A DNA stretch of 64,000 nt. Origin: CAYUQT01 sp964446835 (GTDB taxonomy: Bacteria; Planctomycetota; Phycisphaerae; UBA1845; JAFGLZ01). The DNA lies in the NCBI GenBank assembly GCA_964446835.1, contig CAYUQT010000050.1, positions 10,577 through 74,576 on the forward strand. The letters are read 5' to 3'. Made by a program: the position numbers and the translations under genes. Below are positions 45,751 through 53,642 of the stretch, piece after piece (within the stretch, counting starts at the first letter, position 1; each line of letters begins with the position of its first letter). Below the pieces are notes generated by a model. It ran no database searches and was not told the DNA's origin. It saw nothing but the letters and a program-made list of their open reading frames with translations.

Positions 45751-47031
45751 ATGCGGAGAAGCCTTCTGATTTCTTTAGTTGCGGTGACCTTGTTGACCGG
45801 GCCTGTGTTTGGGGTTTTGGATCCTAACGACTCTGAGACATATCCGACCGGTGGTTACGGCATCATCATCTGCGGGAACAGCATCGTTTTCGGCAACGAC
45901 TATGATGTGTACATCAAGCAATTGCTGCTCGAGGCCTATCGCGCCTTTCGCTACAACCTCGGGTTCGATCCCAACAACCTGTGGGTGATGGTGGACAGCG
46001 GAGCAGACGACTGGACCGAAGGGGAGTTTGATGCCCAGCCGGCCACGCAAACCCAGATTGCCAACACGTTCAAGACGATCGGGCAGCGGATGTGGGACAG
46101 ACCCAATGTGCCGCGCAATTTGATCGTCGTCGTCGGCGGACACGGTGGTCGGGGGCTGTCCGGCGTTGCTACCAGCATGAAGGTTCAGTTGGCCAGTGGG
46201 ATGGTCTGGGACTACAACTTCGTGTCGGGCTGCATCAACAAGATCAACGACAACACTCATGGCAGCAGTCCCGTGGAACGTCTCGATCTGATCCTGACGA
46301 TGTGCTATGGAGGCGGGTTGATCGACGATGTGCGGAGCAATTTTCACACCCTGCGCGGGACGACGTGGCCGAAAGCCAGGCACCTGTCCGTGCTGACGGC
46401 GGGTGACGGATTCGATGTCACCTCAGGATTGTTTGGTGTGTATATGGTCCAGACGTTTCGGGCTTCGGGCGAAGGGGTTGTCGATCTGAACGGCGACGGC
46501 GTGCTGAGTGTGTATGACTACTTTGACCACGCGGCCAAGATTGACATTTCCAACCCGACGGCGGCTTACACCCCCTATATTCCTGAGACCATCTACGTGC
46601 CGAGCAACCTCTACATCCCGATACCCTTCGACGGCGATTACCTCGCGGAGCATCCGCTCTACTACGAATGGAACTCTCCGATCAAGCTGACCGTATCGCG
46701 CCGATTGGACACCCAGGGAAATGTGAACATGAGTCCTGCTCCGGCCGACGCCAACTCGCCGACGTATCGGTTCATGACTCCCGTGACGCTGACGGCGGTG
46801 CCTGCGGAGAACCGGTCGTTCAAGTACTGGGAGGTCTATGATCCTGCGCACCCGAACGACGCCAACTATATGACGACGGATGCCAACAATCCGTTGACGG
46901 TCGTCATGAGCACCGATCGTCAGGTGACGGCGGTCTTCGGCTGCTCGAACGGAGTGGGACAGGCGTTGCCTCTGGTTATGGTGGGGGCGATGGTGTGCGG
47001 TCTGATGGCCCGGCGGATGAGGCGGCGCTGA
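45751..47031 (+). CDS. Legumain-like (C13) secreted cysteine peptidase with InlB repeat and sorting tail
   Basis: 426 residues from ATG 45751 with GAGGAGG upstream, which starts a signal peptide ending in PVFG. A caspase/legumain-like domain (about 20-220) shows IIICGNSIVFGNDYDVY, the His motif LIVVVGGHGGRG and the Cys motif LILTMCYGGGLID, in the right order for clan CD. An InlB-type repeat (about 315-398, VTLTAVPAENRSFKYWEV) and the tail FGCSNG, hydrophobic stretch and ARRMRRR complete the protein. The activity is inferred; the substrate, and whether it processes tailed proteins, is unknown. Confidence 0.75.
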   Translation: MRRSLLISLVAVTLLTGPVFGVLDPNDSETYPTGGYGIIICGNSIVFGNDYDVYIKQLLLEAYRAFRYNLGFDPNNLWVMVDSGADDWTEGEFDAQPATQTQIANTFKTIGQRMWDRPNVPRNLIVVVGGHGGRGLSGVATSMKVQLASGMVWDYNFVSGCINKINDNTHGSSPVERLDLILTMCYGGGLIDDVRSNFHTLRGTTWPKARHLSVLTAGDGFDVTSGLFGVYMVQTFRASGEGVVDLNGDGVLSVYDYFDHAAKIDISNPTAAYTPYIPETIYVPSNLYIPIPFDGDYLAEHPLYYEWNSPIKLTVSRRLDTQGNVNMSPAPADANSPTYRFMTPVTLTAVPAENRSFKYWEVYDPAHPNDANYMTTDANNPLTVVMSTDRQVTAVFGCSNGVGQALPLVMVGAMVCGLMARRMRRR

Positions 47032-47137
47032 TCCACATCGAGACATCGAAGGATGGTGGCGGCGGCACACCTGGGGCGCGGCTCCCGGCGAGGGGGCGGC
47101 CTGTTGTGAGATCCTGCAGGGCGGATGGAGACGTAGG

Positions 47138-48037
47138 ATGAGGAGGCCTCTGGCCGGCATCGGATGTCTGGCATTTCTGACTGGAATCGCAGCGGGGACC
47201 GGGTGTCATTATGAGCCCGACGACGAAGACCTCATCCCCATGGCATCGAATGTTGTCTACAGGGCCCTTCCAGGGGTAGACCCCGTCCTGACGAGCCTGG
47301 ACATCTACGCCCCCAGCACGCCGACGACCGGCATGCCCGTGTTCGTATGGGTTCACGGGGGCGGGTGGACGATCAACGACAAGCGGATCTACGGCTTCAA
47401 GGCCGTGGGTTTTACGGCGGCTGGCTGCCTCTATGTGCCGGTGAACTATCGCCTTTCGCCGGAGGTGCAGCATCCGGCACACGTTCAGGATGTGGCCGCC
47501 GCGGTTACCTGGGTGTACCACCACATCGCCGAATACGGGGGGGATCCCAACAGCATCTTCCTGGCGGGCTTCTCTTCTTCCGCCCACACGGTCGCGCTGC
47601 TGGCGACCGACGAACGTTATCTCCAGGAGGCGGGATTATCGCTCGGCGTCATCAAGGGCGCGATCTGTCTGGACGTGGGGGCCTACGATCTGCCGAAGCA
47701 GGTGGAACTCGAGCCGTGGTCTGATTCGATCGTTCGCATGGTGTTTGGAGACGATCCGGCGGCATGGGCGGAGGCCTCGCCGATCCATCATGTGGCCGCC
47801 GGGAAGGGCATACCGGTATTCTGCGTTTTCTACACGGACACCCTGCAAGGCTATAAGCCCATCACGCTGGAGTTTGCCGATGCCCTTCAGACCGCGGGGG
47901 TGTACGTTGAGGTCCATCACGCGGCCGACAAGAATCACATCACGATCGACGTCGATCTGGGACTACCCTTCGATAGTGTCACGCCGATCGTGCTGGACTT
48001 CATGTCGCGCATGAGGCAGGGGGTGGGCGGCTCCTGA
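47138..48037 (+). CDS. Alpha/beta-hydrolase (esterase/carboxylesterase-like), exported
   Basis: 299 residues. The N-terminus has a signal peptide, with a Cys at residue about 22 that could carry a lipid. The oxyanion motif VHGGGW (about 70) and the nucleophile motif AGFSSSAH (about 145) are those of the acetyl-esterase-like group, and the His is in AADKNHITI near the C-terminus. The last 75 bases overlap the end of the polyferredoxin gene on the other strand. Substrate unknown; a sugar-ester is plausible. Confidence 0.8.
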   Translation: MRRPLAGIGCLAFLTGIAAGTGCHYEPDDEDLIPMASNVVYRALPGVDPVLTSLDIYAPSTPTTGMPVFVWVHGGGWTINDKRIYGFKAVGFTAAGCLYVPVNYRLSPEVQHPAHVQDVAAAVTWVYHHIAEYGGDPNSIFLAGFSSSAHTVALLATDERYLQEAGLSLGVIKGAICLDVGAYDLPKQVELEPWSDSIVRMVFGDDPAAWAEASPIHHVAAGKGIPVFCVFYTDTLQGYKPITLEFADALQTAGVYVEVHHAADKNHITIDVDLGLPFDSVTPIVLDFMSRMRQGVGGS

Positions 48038-48847
48038 GCCGGCCCTTGCCACTGAGATCGCCGCGCATTTCGAGCAGGCCAGACACCGGATGCACCGGCT
48101 GTCGTTGGTGTTTCTCTCCGGTTGCACGCCATAGTGACACATCTTCCGGCATTCCTGGCAACGGTTGCACGTGTCGGGGTCAATCTTCAGGTAGAGAAGC
48201 GACACGCGGTTGAAGAGGCCGTGGATTGCCCCCAATGGGCACAGGATGGCACACCAGGGGCGGTACGCCAGAAACATGCCGACGATCACCACTCCCAGTA
48301 TGGTGAGCTTGATCGCGCTGGGCCAGGCGGCGCCCTGTCCGGAGGCGGCCGACCTGACAGCGTTGGGCAGGGCGCCTTCGAGCGCCCCCGCCGGGCAGAG
48401 GCTGCAGAAGAAGAGGGGATGGCTTTCGCCGAAGAGGAAGGGAACGGCCAGAACCAGCACGGCGAGCACGGCGTATCGGATGGTCCCGCTCCACGAGGGA
48501 ATCTCGATCTTCGGCAAGGGCAGCCTGGCCGCCAGGTCCTGGAGGAAGCCGAAGGGGCACGCCCAACCGCAGACGAAGCTGCCGACGAGTCCGCCGATGA
48601 CGATGAGGGTTCCCAATGCGATGAAGGGGAACACGTGGAGTGCACTGAAGTTCGCCAGCACGCCGATGGGGCATGCGAAAGCGGCCAGGGGGCATGAGTA
48701 GCAGTGGAATACGGGCGAGCAGACACTGTGCAAACGAAGCTTCAGGGGATCGAGCCACAACGCCAGAAAGGCCGTTTGAATCCACACCCTCGACCGCACC
48801 AGGCGGCTGAGCAGCGAATCGGAGTCTGAGTTGGTCATGGTCACCAT
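47963..48847 (-). CDS. NapH-like membrane polyferredoxin
   Basis: 294 residues with four to five membrane helices. Cys-rich loops CGWACPFGFLQDL and RPWCAILCPLGAIHG are typical of the NapH/RdxA-type 4Fe-4S group; CNRCQECRKMC and RCIRCLACSKC give two further 4Fe-4S sites at the C-terminus. It could carry electrons across the membrane to a reductase. ATG 48847 or 48838 are both possible. It lies after the small membrane protein gene by 18 bases and near tRNA-Sec and selD. Confidence 0.85.
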   Translation of the reverse strand: MVTMTNSDSDSLLSRLVRSRVWIQTAFLALWLDPLKLRLHSVCSPVFHCYSCPLAAFACPIGVLANFSALHVFPFIALGTLIVIGGLVGSFVCGWACPFGFLQDLAARLPLPKIEIPSWSGTIRYAVLAVLVLAVPFLFGESHPLFFCSLCPAGALEGALPNAVRSAASGQGAAWPSAIKLTILGVVIVGMFLAYRPWCAILCPLGAIHGLFNRVSLLYLKIDPDTCNRCQECRKMCHYGVQPERNTNDSRCIRCLACSKCAAISVARAGSGAAHPLPHARHEVQHDRRDTIEG

Positions 48848-48865
48848 GACCGCCGGTCACTTCAC

Positions 48866-49225
48866 TCAGGTAGGGCAGAGTGACGGCGGTCGTCCCATAT
48901 AGGTTCGTTTCAGCTCGCCGGAGTCCAGTCGAGCGACGCCCCCGACAGTGACGTCGCGAATAAGATCGGGTTCTGCAAGATCGAGGGTGTTGAAGTCTTT
49001 TTCGGCGACCGGCGAAGCGGGTGGTTCGCGCATCTCCGGAGGCGGAGCGGATTCGTCGGGGTTGTCACCGGGTGGGAGCACCATCACCGGTGGGGGCGGA
49101 GCGGATTTGCTCTCTTCTTCCACGATCACGGGTTGAGTGTGGAAGGCCACGCCGTAGAGAATCTGCCCGACGCCCACGAGGATCAGGGGCAGGACAACCC
49201 ACAAGGATCGGTCGATTCTTTTCAT
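48866..49225 (-). CDS. Small single-pass membrane protein of unknown function
   Basis: 119 residues from ATG 49225. One N-terminal membrane helix (SLWVVLPLILVGVGQIL, about 6-24) is followed by a Pro-rich linker (about 45-70) and a short charged domain. The sequence has no known domain. It is cotranscribed with the polyferredoxin downstream. An open frame extends further upstream across the tRNA-Sec gene but has no start there. Confidence 0.55.
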   Translation of the reverse strand: MKRIDRSLWVVLPLILVGVGQILYGVAFHTQPVIVEEESKSAPPPPVMVLPPGDNPDESAPPPEMREPPASPVAEKDFNTLDLAEPDLIRDVTVGGVARLDSGELKRTYMGRPPSLCPT

Positions 49226-49316
49226 CGGGTTCTCATGACTGTCGATACGCCTGGGTGTCGGTCTGCGTGGGCGCTGCGTGCATCGGTTGGGTGCATCCCG
49301 CAGACCGTGGCTGCAA

Positions 49317-49412
49317 TGGCGGAGGTGAATGGGAATCGAACCCACCCGGGACCCTCTCGAGCCCCACACTGGTTTTGAAGACCAGGAGCACCACCAGGCA
49401 CCAGTCACCTCC
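49317..49412 (-). tRNA. selC: Selenocysteine tRNA (anticodon TCA), CCA encoded
   Basis: The minus strand reads as a 96-base tRNA: an 8-base acceptor stem (GGAGGTGA with TCACCTCC), an anticodon arm CTGGT-CTTCAAA-ACCAG with TCA, a long variable arm (about 20 bases) and a T-arm with TTCGATT. The 8-base acceptor stem and long variable arm are the hallmark of bacterial tRNA-Sec. G plus CCA is encoded at the 3' end. Next to selD on the same strand, it shows that the organism can make selenoproteins. Confidence 0.95.
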
Positions 49413-49515
49413 GCGTATGACCGTAAAGAGACGCTCGTTGAGCCGGTTCATCCGGGCCGTTCCGGGCTTGGCCAACGGGGGATTCTCTTGCCCCTGACCT
49501 GCGCTGTAACCCGAC

Positions 49516-51138
49516 TCAGCCCTTCTTCGCCTGATTATAGAACATCATAACGGGACCGCCGCCGAAGGCGATAGCCATCCAGGCGGCTTCATCGATCTGT
49601 TCGGCGGTCATGCCGGCGTCGCGGGCCTTCTTGAGCTGAGCCTTCAGACAGGGCTCGCATCGTGTCATGACCGAGAGGGCGATGGCGATGGCCTGCTTCG
49701 TGTTGCGATCCAGTGCGCCGGGGGCATTGGCCTTCTTCATGAATTCCTGGAACGCCTGTTGGATTTCGGAAGTGGCACCGACTGCGGGACCCGGCTTGCC
49801 GTCGCTGTTTCCGTGTTCGCAGCAACTCATGGGATCGTTCTCCTGTTCAGTGCGTATCACGCTGTCGAGGGTCTGGCCGACCCTCGATGAAGAGCAGGCC
49901 TGCAGGGCCGCTTCGGTCTTCAGACGACGCGTGCCACGGGTTCTCAAGGTGATTCTGCCCGGACCTTTCGTTACGGCTGTTCCGATGACGGTGGCTTCGG
50001 GAATACCGGCCTCGGCCAGGCGGGCGAGCAGCCGTGTCGCGTCGGCCGGAGGCAGGGCGATGAGAAGTCCCCCCGATGTCTGCGGATCACAACAGACATC
50101 GAACATGAGGGGGTCCACTCCTGCATCCAAGGTCACCTGGTTCTGTGAGGACTCGCGGTTTCGTTCGACACCGCCGGGCAGGATGCCCTGAGCGACGCAT
50201 TCCATCACACCGGGCAAGAGCGGGATGTCATCCCAGACAACTTCGATGTCGACGCCGCTGGACCTGCTCAGATTGGTCAGGTGTCCCATCAGTCCGAAGC
50301 CGGTGATGTCCGTGCAGGCGTGGGCGCCGGCGTCCATCATGAGTTCCGAGGCGATCTGGTTCAGGGTGGTCATCGACCGGGCGGCAGCGTCGAGGGCTGT
50401 GGCCGCGGCCCGGCCGATCTGTGCGGCGAAGGAGATGATGCCTGTGCCGATGGGCTTGGTCAGTACGAGCACGTCGCCGGGCTTTGCGCCGGCGTTGTCG
50501 GCGATCCGGTTGGGATGGATCAGTCCGGTCACGGCGAATCCAGCCTTGATCTGGGTGTCGTCGATGCTGTGGCCGCCGATGACGGGCACCCCAGCCTGGC
50601 GCATCTGTTCAATACCGCCTCGCAGAATCTCGTGCAGGATATCGCCGGGCAGTTCTCGGATGGGGAATCCCACCACGGACAGGGCGCAGATGGGCCGGCC
50701 ACCCATGGCGTAGATGTCGCTGAGTGAGTTGGCGGCGGCGATCTGACCGAAGGTGTACGGATCGTCGACGCACGGGGTGAACACGTCGACCGTCTGGACC
50801 AGGGCCTGGTCGTTGCTGAGCTGATACACGCCGGCGTCGTCACCGGCCGGCATACCGATCAGGACCCTCGGATCGTTGAACGAGGGCAGCCCACCGAGGA
50901 TGCTGCGCAGTGACGTCTGATCGATCTTCGAGGCGCAGCCCGGCTTGTCCACGAGTTGAGTCAGGCGGATGTGTCCGGGCGGTGGTGAGGGCAGCCGTTC
51001 TCCCGCACAGGGACAGATGTCTTCGTTCTGAAGCGTCGGGCATGGGCACGGCTGCTTAGGGTTGCACACACAATGTCCCAGGGCTATCGAACGGGACATC
51101 ACCCGCCGGCGCTGTTGGGTGTTCTTAGTGGACGACAT
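49516..51138 (-). CDS. selD: Selenide, water dikinase fused to an AhpD-like domain
   Basis: 540 residues from ATG 51138, five bases after AGGAGG. Residues about 1-50 are Cys-rich (CxC pairs at CVC, CPC and CPC). The SelD part (about 58-420) has LTQLVDKPGCASKID, in which the first Cys and the Lys of the active site are present, and GMPAGDDAGVYQL. The last 105 residues, from MSCCEHGN, are an AhpD-like domain with RCEPCLKAQLKKA. The frame runs through without a stop. AGGAG lies eight bases before the internal ATG, so the AhpD part could also be made alone. SelD makes selenophosphate from selenide and ATP. Confidence 0.9.
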   Translation of the reverse strand: MSSTKNTQQRRRVMSRSIALGHCVCNPKQPCPCPTLQNEDICPCAGERLPSPPPGHIRLTQLVDKPGCASKIDQTSLRSILGGLPSFNDPRVLIGMPAGDDAGVYQLSNDQALVQTVDVFTPCVDDPYTFGQIAAANSLSDIYAMGGRPICALSVVGFPIRELPGDILHEILRGGIEQMRQAGVPVIGGHSIDDTQIKAGFAVTGLIHPNRIADNAGAKPGDVLVLTKPIGTGIISFAAQIGRAAATALDAAARSMTTLNQIASELMMDAGAHACTDITGFGLMGHLTNLSRSSGVDIEVVWDDIPLLPGVMECVAQGILPGGVERNRESSQNQVTLDAGVDPLMFDVCCDPQTSGGLLIALPPADATRLLARLAEAGIPEATVIGTAVTKGPGRITLRTRGTRRLKTEAALQACSSSRVGQTLDSVIRTEQENDPMSCCEHGNSDGKPGPAVGATSEIQQAFQEFMKKANAPGALDRNTKQAIAIALSVMTRCEPCLKAQLKKARDAGMTAEQIDEAAWMAIAFGGGPVMMFYNQAKKG

Positions 51139-51312
51139 GGTGCCTCCTGGGTGCTTCTGCAGGTCCTTTCGATGTCGGCCGTTCTTCGGCGGCCAAGCGA
51201 TGTTGCGCAGGGCCGAGATGCTACGAGTGTACCCGATTCTGCAGGGGACGTCTCTCGGTTGCGGCTCGCGGGTGCGATCACCCTCCCGTCTTCGACTGAC
51301 CACCCTGAGAAC

Positions 51313-51342
51313 TTGCCGGGCAGGTGAGGCTGCGCGTATGAT
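51313..51342 (+). promoter_or_regulatory. Candidate promoter of the BNR sialidase-like gene
   Basis: TTGCCG (51313-51318) and TATGAT (51337-51342) are separated by 18 bases. It would start transcription about 65 bases before the ATG at 51413. It lies in the divergent gap between this gene and selD. Confidence 0.45.
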
Positions 51343-51412
51343 CCGAATCGGTTGGGTGTCCGGATGCCGTCGTGGCATGCGATGAAGGGGCCTTCTGGTT
51401 TGGAGAACGCTG

Positions 51413-53014
51413 ATGCAGAATCTGGCCGCTCTGAGAATCATGCGTGTGCTGGTTGTGGTATCAGGCGTGTTCGTTGTGTGTGTCGTCCGCGAGGCGACTG
51501 CTGAGACGATGGACTTGAACAAGCCTGATGCCGCCAAGGCGTGGCAGTTCACGGACGATCAAGGATCGATTGCCGGCGGGGAACTCCGCCTGGACGGGCG
51601 GAGCCTGCCCACCTACGCCTTCCTCAAGGTGCCGACCTATGGCGATGTGGTTCTCACGGCCAAGTACAGCGTCGAGCCCGACAACGGTGTGAAGGCCGTG
51701 GGGTTCGTCATCGGTTCGACGGACTCTCAGACGTTTACGTATGTTCATAAGGACTGGCGGTCGGCCATCCTGTGTCGCAGCGACATCGAGGAGGAGTGGC
51801 GGGAGATCAAGCGGGTCGAGTGTCCGCACGAGCCGGGGAAATGGTACAGCCTCACGCTGGAACGAAAGGGCGACAAGCTCAGTGTGAGCTTCGAGGGCAA
51901 GCTGCTTTACGAGGTCGAGGGCAAGACGCCGCCGGGGCGGATCGGCTTCTATGCCAGTCAGACGGTCGCTCGTGTGAAGGACATCGAGGTCAAGGGTGTC
52001 GAGGCCTCGCCGGCCGCTCCCTGGGAGATGAAGAAGCGGCCCAAGTTGTGGGTTCACGTCTGCACCGATGCGGGGGCGGGCGCGTATGAGGCGTTTCCCG
52101 ACGTGTGCCGGATGGCCGACGGGCGGCTGATCGCCGTGTTCTACGCCGGCTATGGTCACGTGGCGATGCCCAACGAGAAGCTTCCCAAGGGCGGGCGAAT
52201 CAGCTTCTGCACATCGGCCGATGAGGGCAAGACATGGTCGAAGGCCGAGACGTTGTTCGATGGGCCCTTTGACGACCGCGATCCGTCGATCGTGCAGCTC
52301 AAGGACGGCCGGTTGGTCTGCAGCTTCTTCACACTGAAGCCGAAGCAGGGCAGCTCGTCGTGGGACGGGTTGGGCTCGTTCATGGTGACGAGCAAGGACG
52401 GCGGCAAGACGTGGGACACCGAACCTCAGCAGATCGCCAAGGACTACTATTGCTCGTCGCCGATCCGCGAACTGCCGGACGGGCGATTGATGCTCGGCCT
52501 GTATGCCGAAGAGAAGGGGACCGGCTGGGGGGCCGTGACCATCAGCGAGGATGGCGGCAAGACCTGGTGCAAGCCGATCGACATTCCCAACGGCGGGGTG
52601 CGGCTGGACGCGGAGACCGATGTGATTCCGCTCAAGGACGGCAGCATCTTTGCTGCACTGCGCGGACACGCCATCTCGGCCTGGTCGATCAGCAAGGACG
52701 GCGGGAAGACGTGGTCGACGGCCAAGCAGTTCGGCTTCCCCGGGCACTGCCATTATCTGCACCGGGCGCCCGGCGACATCATCCTGATGGCGCATCGGCT
52801 GCCGAACACGAGCCTGCACTACAGCCTGGACGAGTGCAAGACGTGGAGCCCGAACGTGCTGGTCGATACCGTCGGCGGGGCCTATCCGAGCATGGTCACG
52901 CTGAAGGACGGGACGATTCTGATCGTCTATTACGAGGAAGGCGACCGATCGAGTATTCGCGCCAAGCGATTCCGCGCCACGCCGAAGGGGATTGAGTGGC
53001 TGCCGATCGAATAG
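51413..53014 (+). CDS. Secreted BNR-repeat (exo-sialidase-like) protein
   Basis: 533 residues, signal peptide (about 1-30). A concanavalin/LamG-like domain (about 35-190) is followed by a six-bladed propeller (about 205-533) with the Asp boxes SADEGKTW, SKDGGKTW, SEDGGKTW, SKDGGKTW and SLDECKTW. Family members cut sialic acid or other sugar residues, but many planctomycetal copies have unknown substrates. The gene is divergent from selD. Confidence 0.85.
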   Translation: MQNLAALRIMRVLVVVSGVFVVCVVREATAETMDLNKPDAAKAWQFTDDQGSIAGGELRLDGRSLPTYAFLKVPTYGDVVLTAKYSVEPDNGVKAVGFVIGSTDSQTFTYVHKDWRSAILCRSDIEEEWREIKRVECPHEPGKWYSLTLERKGDKLSVSFEGKLLYEVEGKTPPGRIGFYASQTVARVKDIEVKGVEASPAAPWEMKKRPKLWVHVCTDAGAGAYEAFPDVCRMADGRLIAVFYAGYGHVAMPNEKLPKGGRISFCTSADEGKTWSKAETLFDGPFDDRDPSIVQLKDGRLVCSFFTLKPKQGSSSWDGLGSFMVTSKDGGKTWDTEPQQIAKDYYCSSPIRELPDGRLMLGLYAEEKGTGWGAVTISEDGGKTWCKPIDIPNGGVRLDAETDVIPLKDGSIFAALRGHAISAWSISKDGGKTWSTAKQFGFPGHCHYLHRAPGDIILMAHRLPNTSLHYSLDECKTWSPNVLVDTVGGAYPSMVTLKDGTILIVYYEEGDRSSIRAKRFRATPKGIEWLPIE

Positions 53015-53079
53015 GGTGGGGCCGGAACGGATGAGGGCGTGTCGGGATGCCGCACGGGCGTGCACGGAGGGGCTCAGAG

Positions 53080-53108
53080 TTGACACCGCAAGGGGTGAAC
53101 TCTAAATT
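53080..53108 (+). promoter_or_regulatory. Candidate promoter of the dTDP-rhamnose operon
   Basis: TTGACA (53080-53085) and TAAATT (53103-53108) are separated by 17 bases. It would give a leader of about 60 bases before the TTG start of the first gene. Confidence 0.55.
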
Positions 53109-53174
53109 GCCATAGCGGCATGTCGTTCAGTCGAGGTTCGATTTCAAGATCTGACTTGAATTGTGGGGTGAATT

Positions 53175-53642
53175 TTGGCTGCCAAGTTGATTGAGGGTGT
53201 TCGGACAAAACCGCTCAAGGTTATTCCCGATGAGCGTGGGCGATTGATGGAGATCCTTCGGTGTGATGAGGACATCTTCATCGCCTTCGGCCAGGTGTAT
53301 ATGACCACCGGGTATCCGGGCGTGGTCAAGGCGTGGCATTATCATCGGTATCAGCATGACCATTTTGCGGTGGTTCGAGGGATGATGAAGGTCGTGCTGT
53401 ACGATGGTCGTGAGGGCTCGCCGACGCACGGGATGGTCAACGAATTCTTCATCGGCGACGACAATCCGTTGCTCGTTCAGATTCCGCCGATGGTGATGCA
53501 CGGATTCAAGTGCATCAGTGAGTGTGAGGCCATCCTGGTGAACTGCGTCACCAAGCCCTACAACCGGGAGGAGCCCGACGAGCATCGTCTTCCGGCTCAC
53601 ACGGACCAGATTCCCTACGATTGGGCAAGGAGAGACTACTGA
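53175..53642 (+). CDS. rfbC: RmlC-like dTDP-4-dehydrorhamnose 3,5-epimerase family protein
   Basis: 155 residues, shorter than a typical RmlC (about 180). Cupin motif GVVKAWHYHRYQHDHFAVVRG and IPPMVMHGFKCI are visible. It is the first of four genes for dTDP-L-rhamnose. A TTG start at 53175 has GGGGTGA upstream. Because it is short it may act as a variant epimerase. The stop overlaps the next start (TGATG). Confidence 0.85.
   Translation: MAAKLIEGVRTKPLKVIPDERGRLMEILRCDEDIFIAFGQVYMTTGYPGVVKAWHYHRYQHDHFAVVRGMMKVVLYDGREGSPTHGMVNEFFIGDDNPLLVQIPPMVMHGFKCISECEAILVNCVTKPYNREEPDEHRLPAHTDQIPYDWARRDY

Noticed and set aside
49021..49497. Open frames across tRNA-Sec
   Set aside because: They cross a structured tRNA and have no signal of coding.
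51139..51552. N-terminal extension of SelD upstream of 51138
   Set aside because: AGGAGG lies directly before ATG 51138, and the extra residues overlap the sialidase gene start on the other strand.
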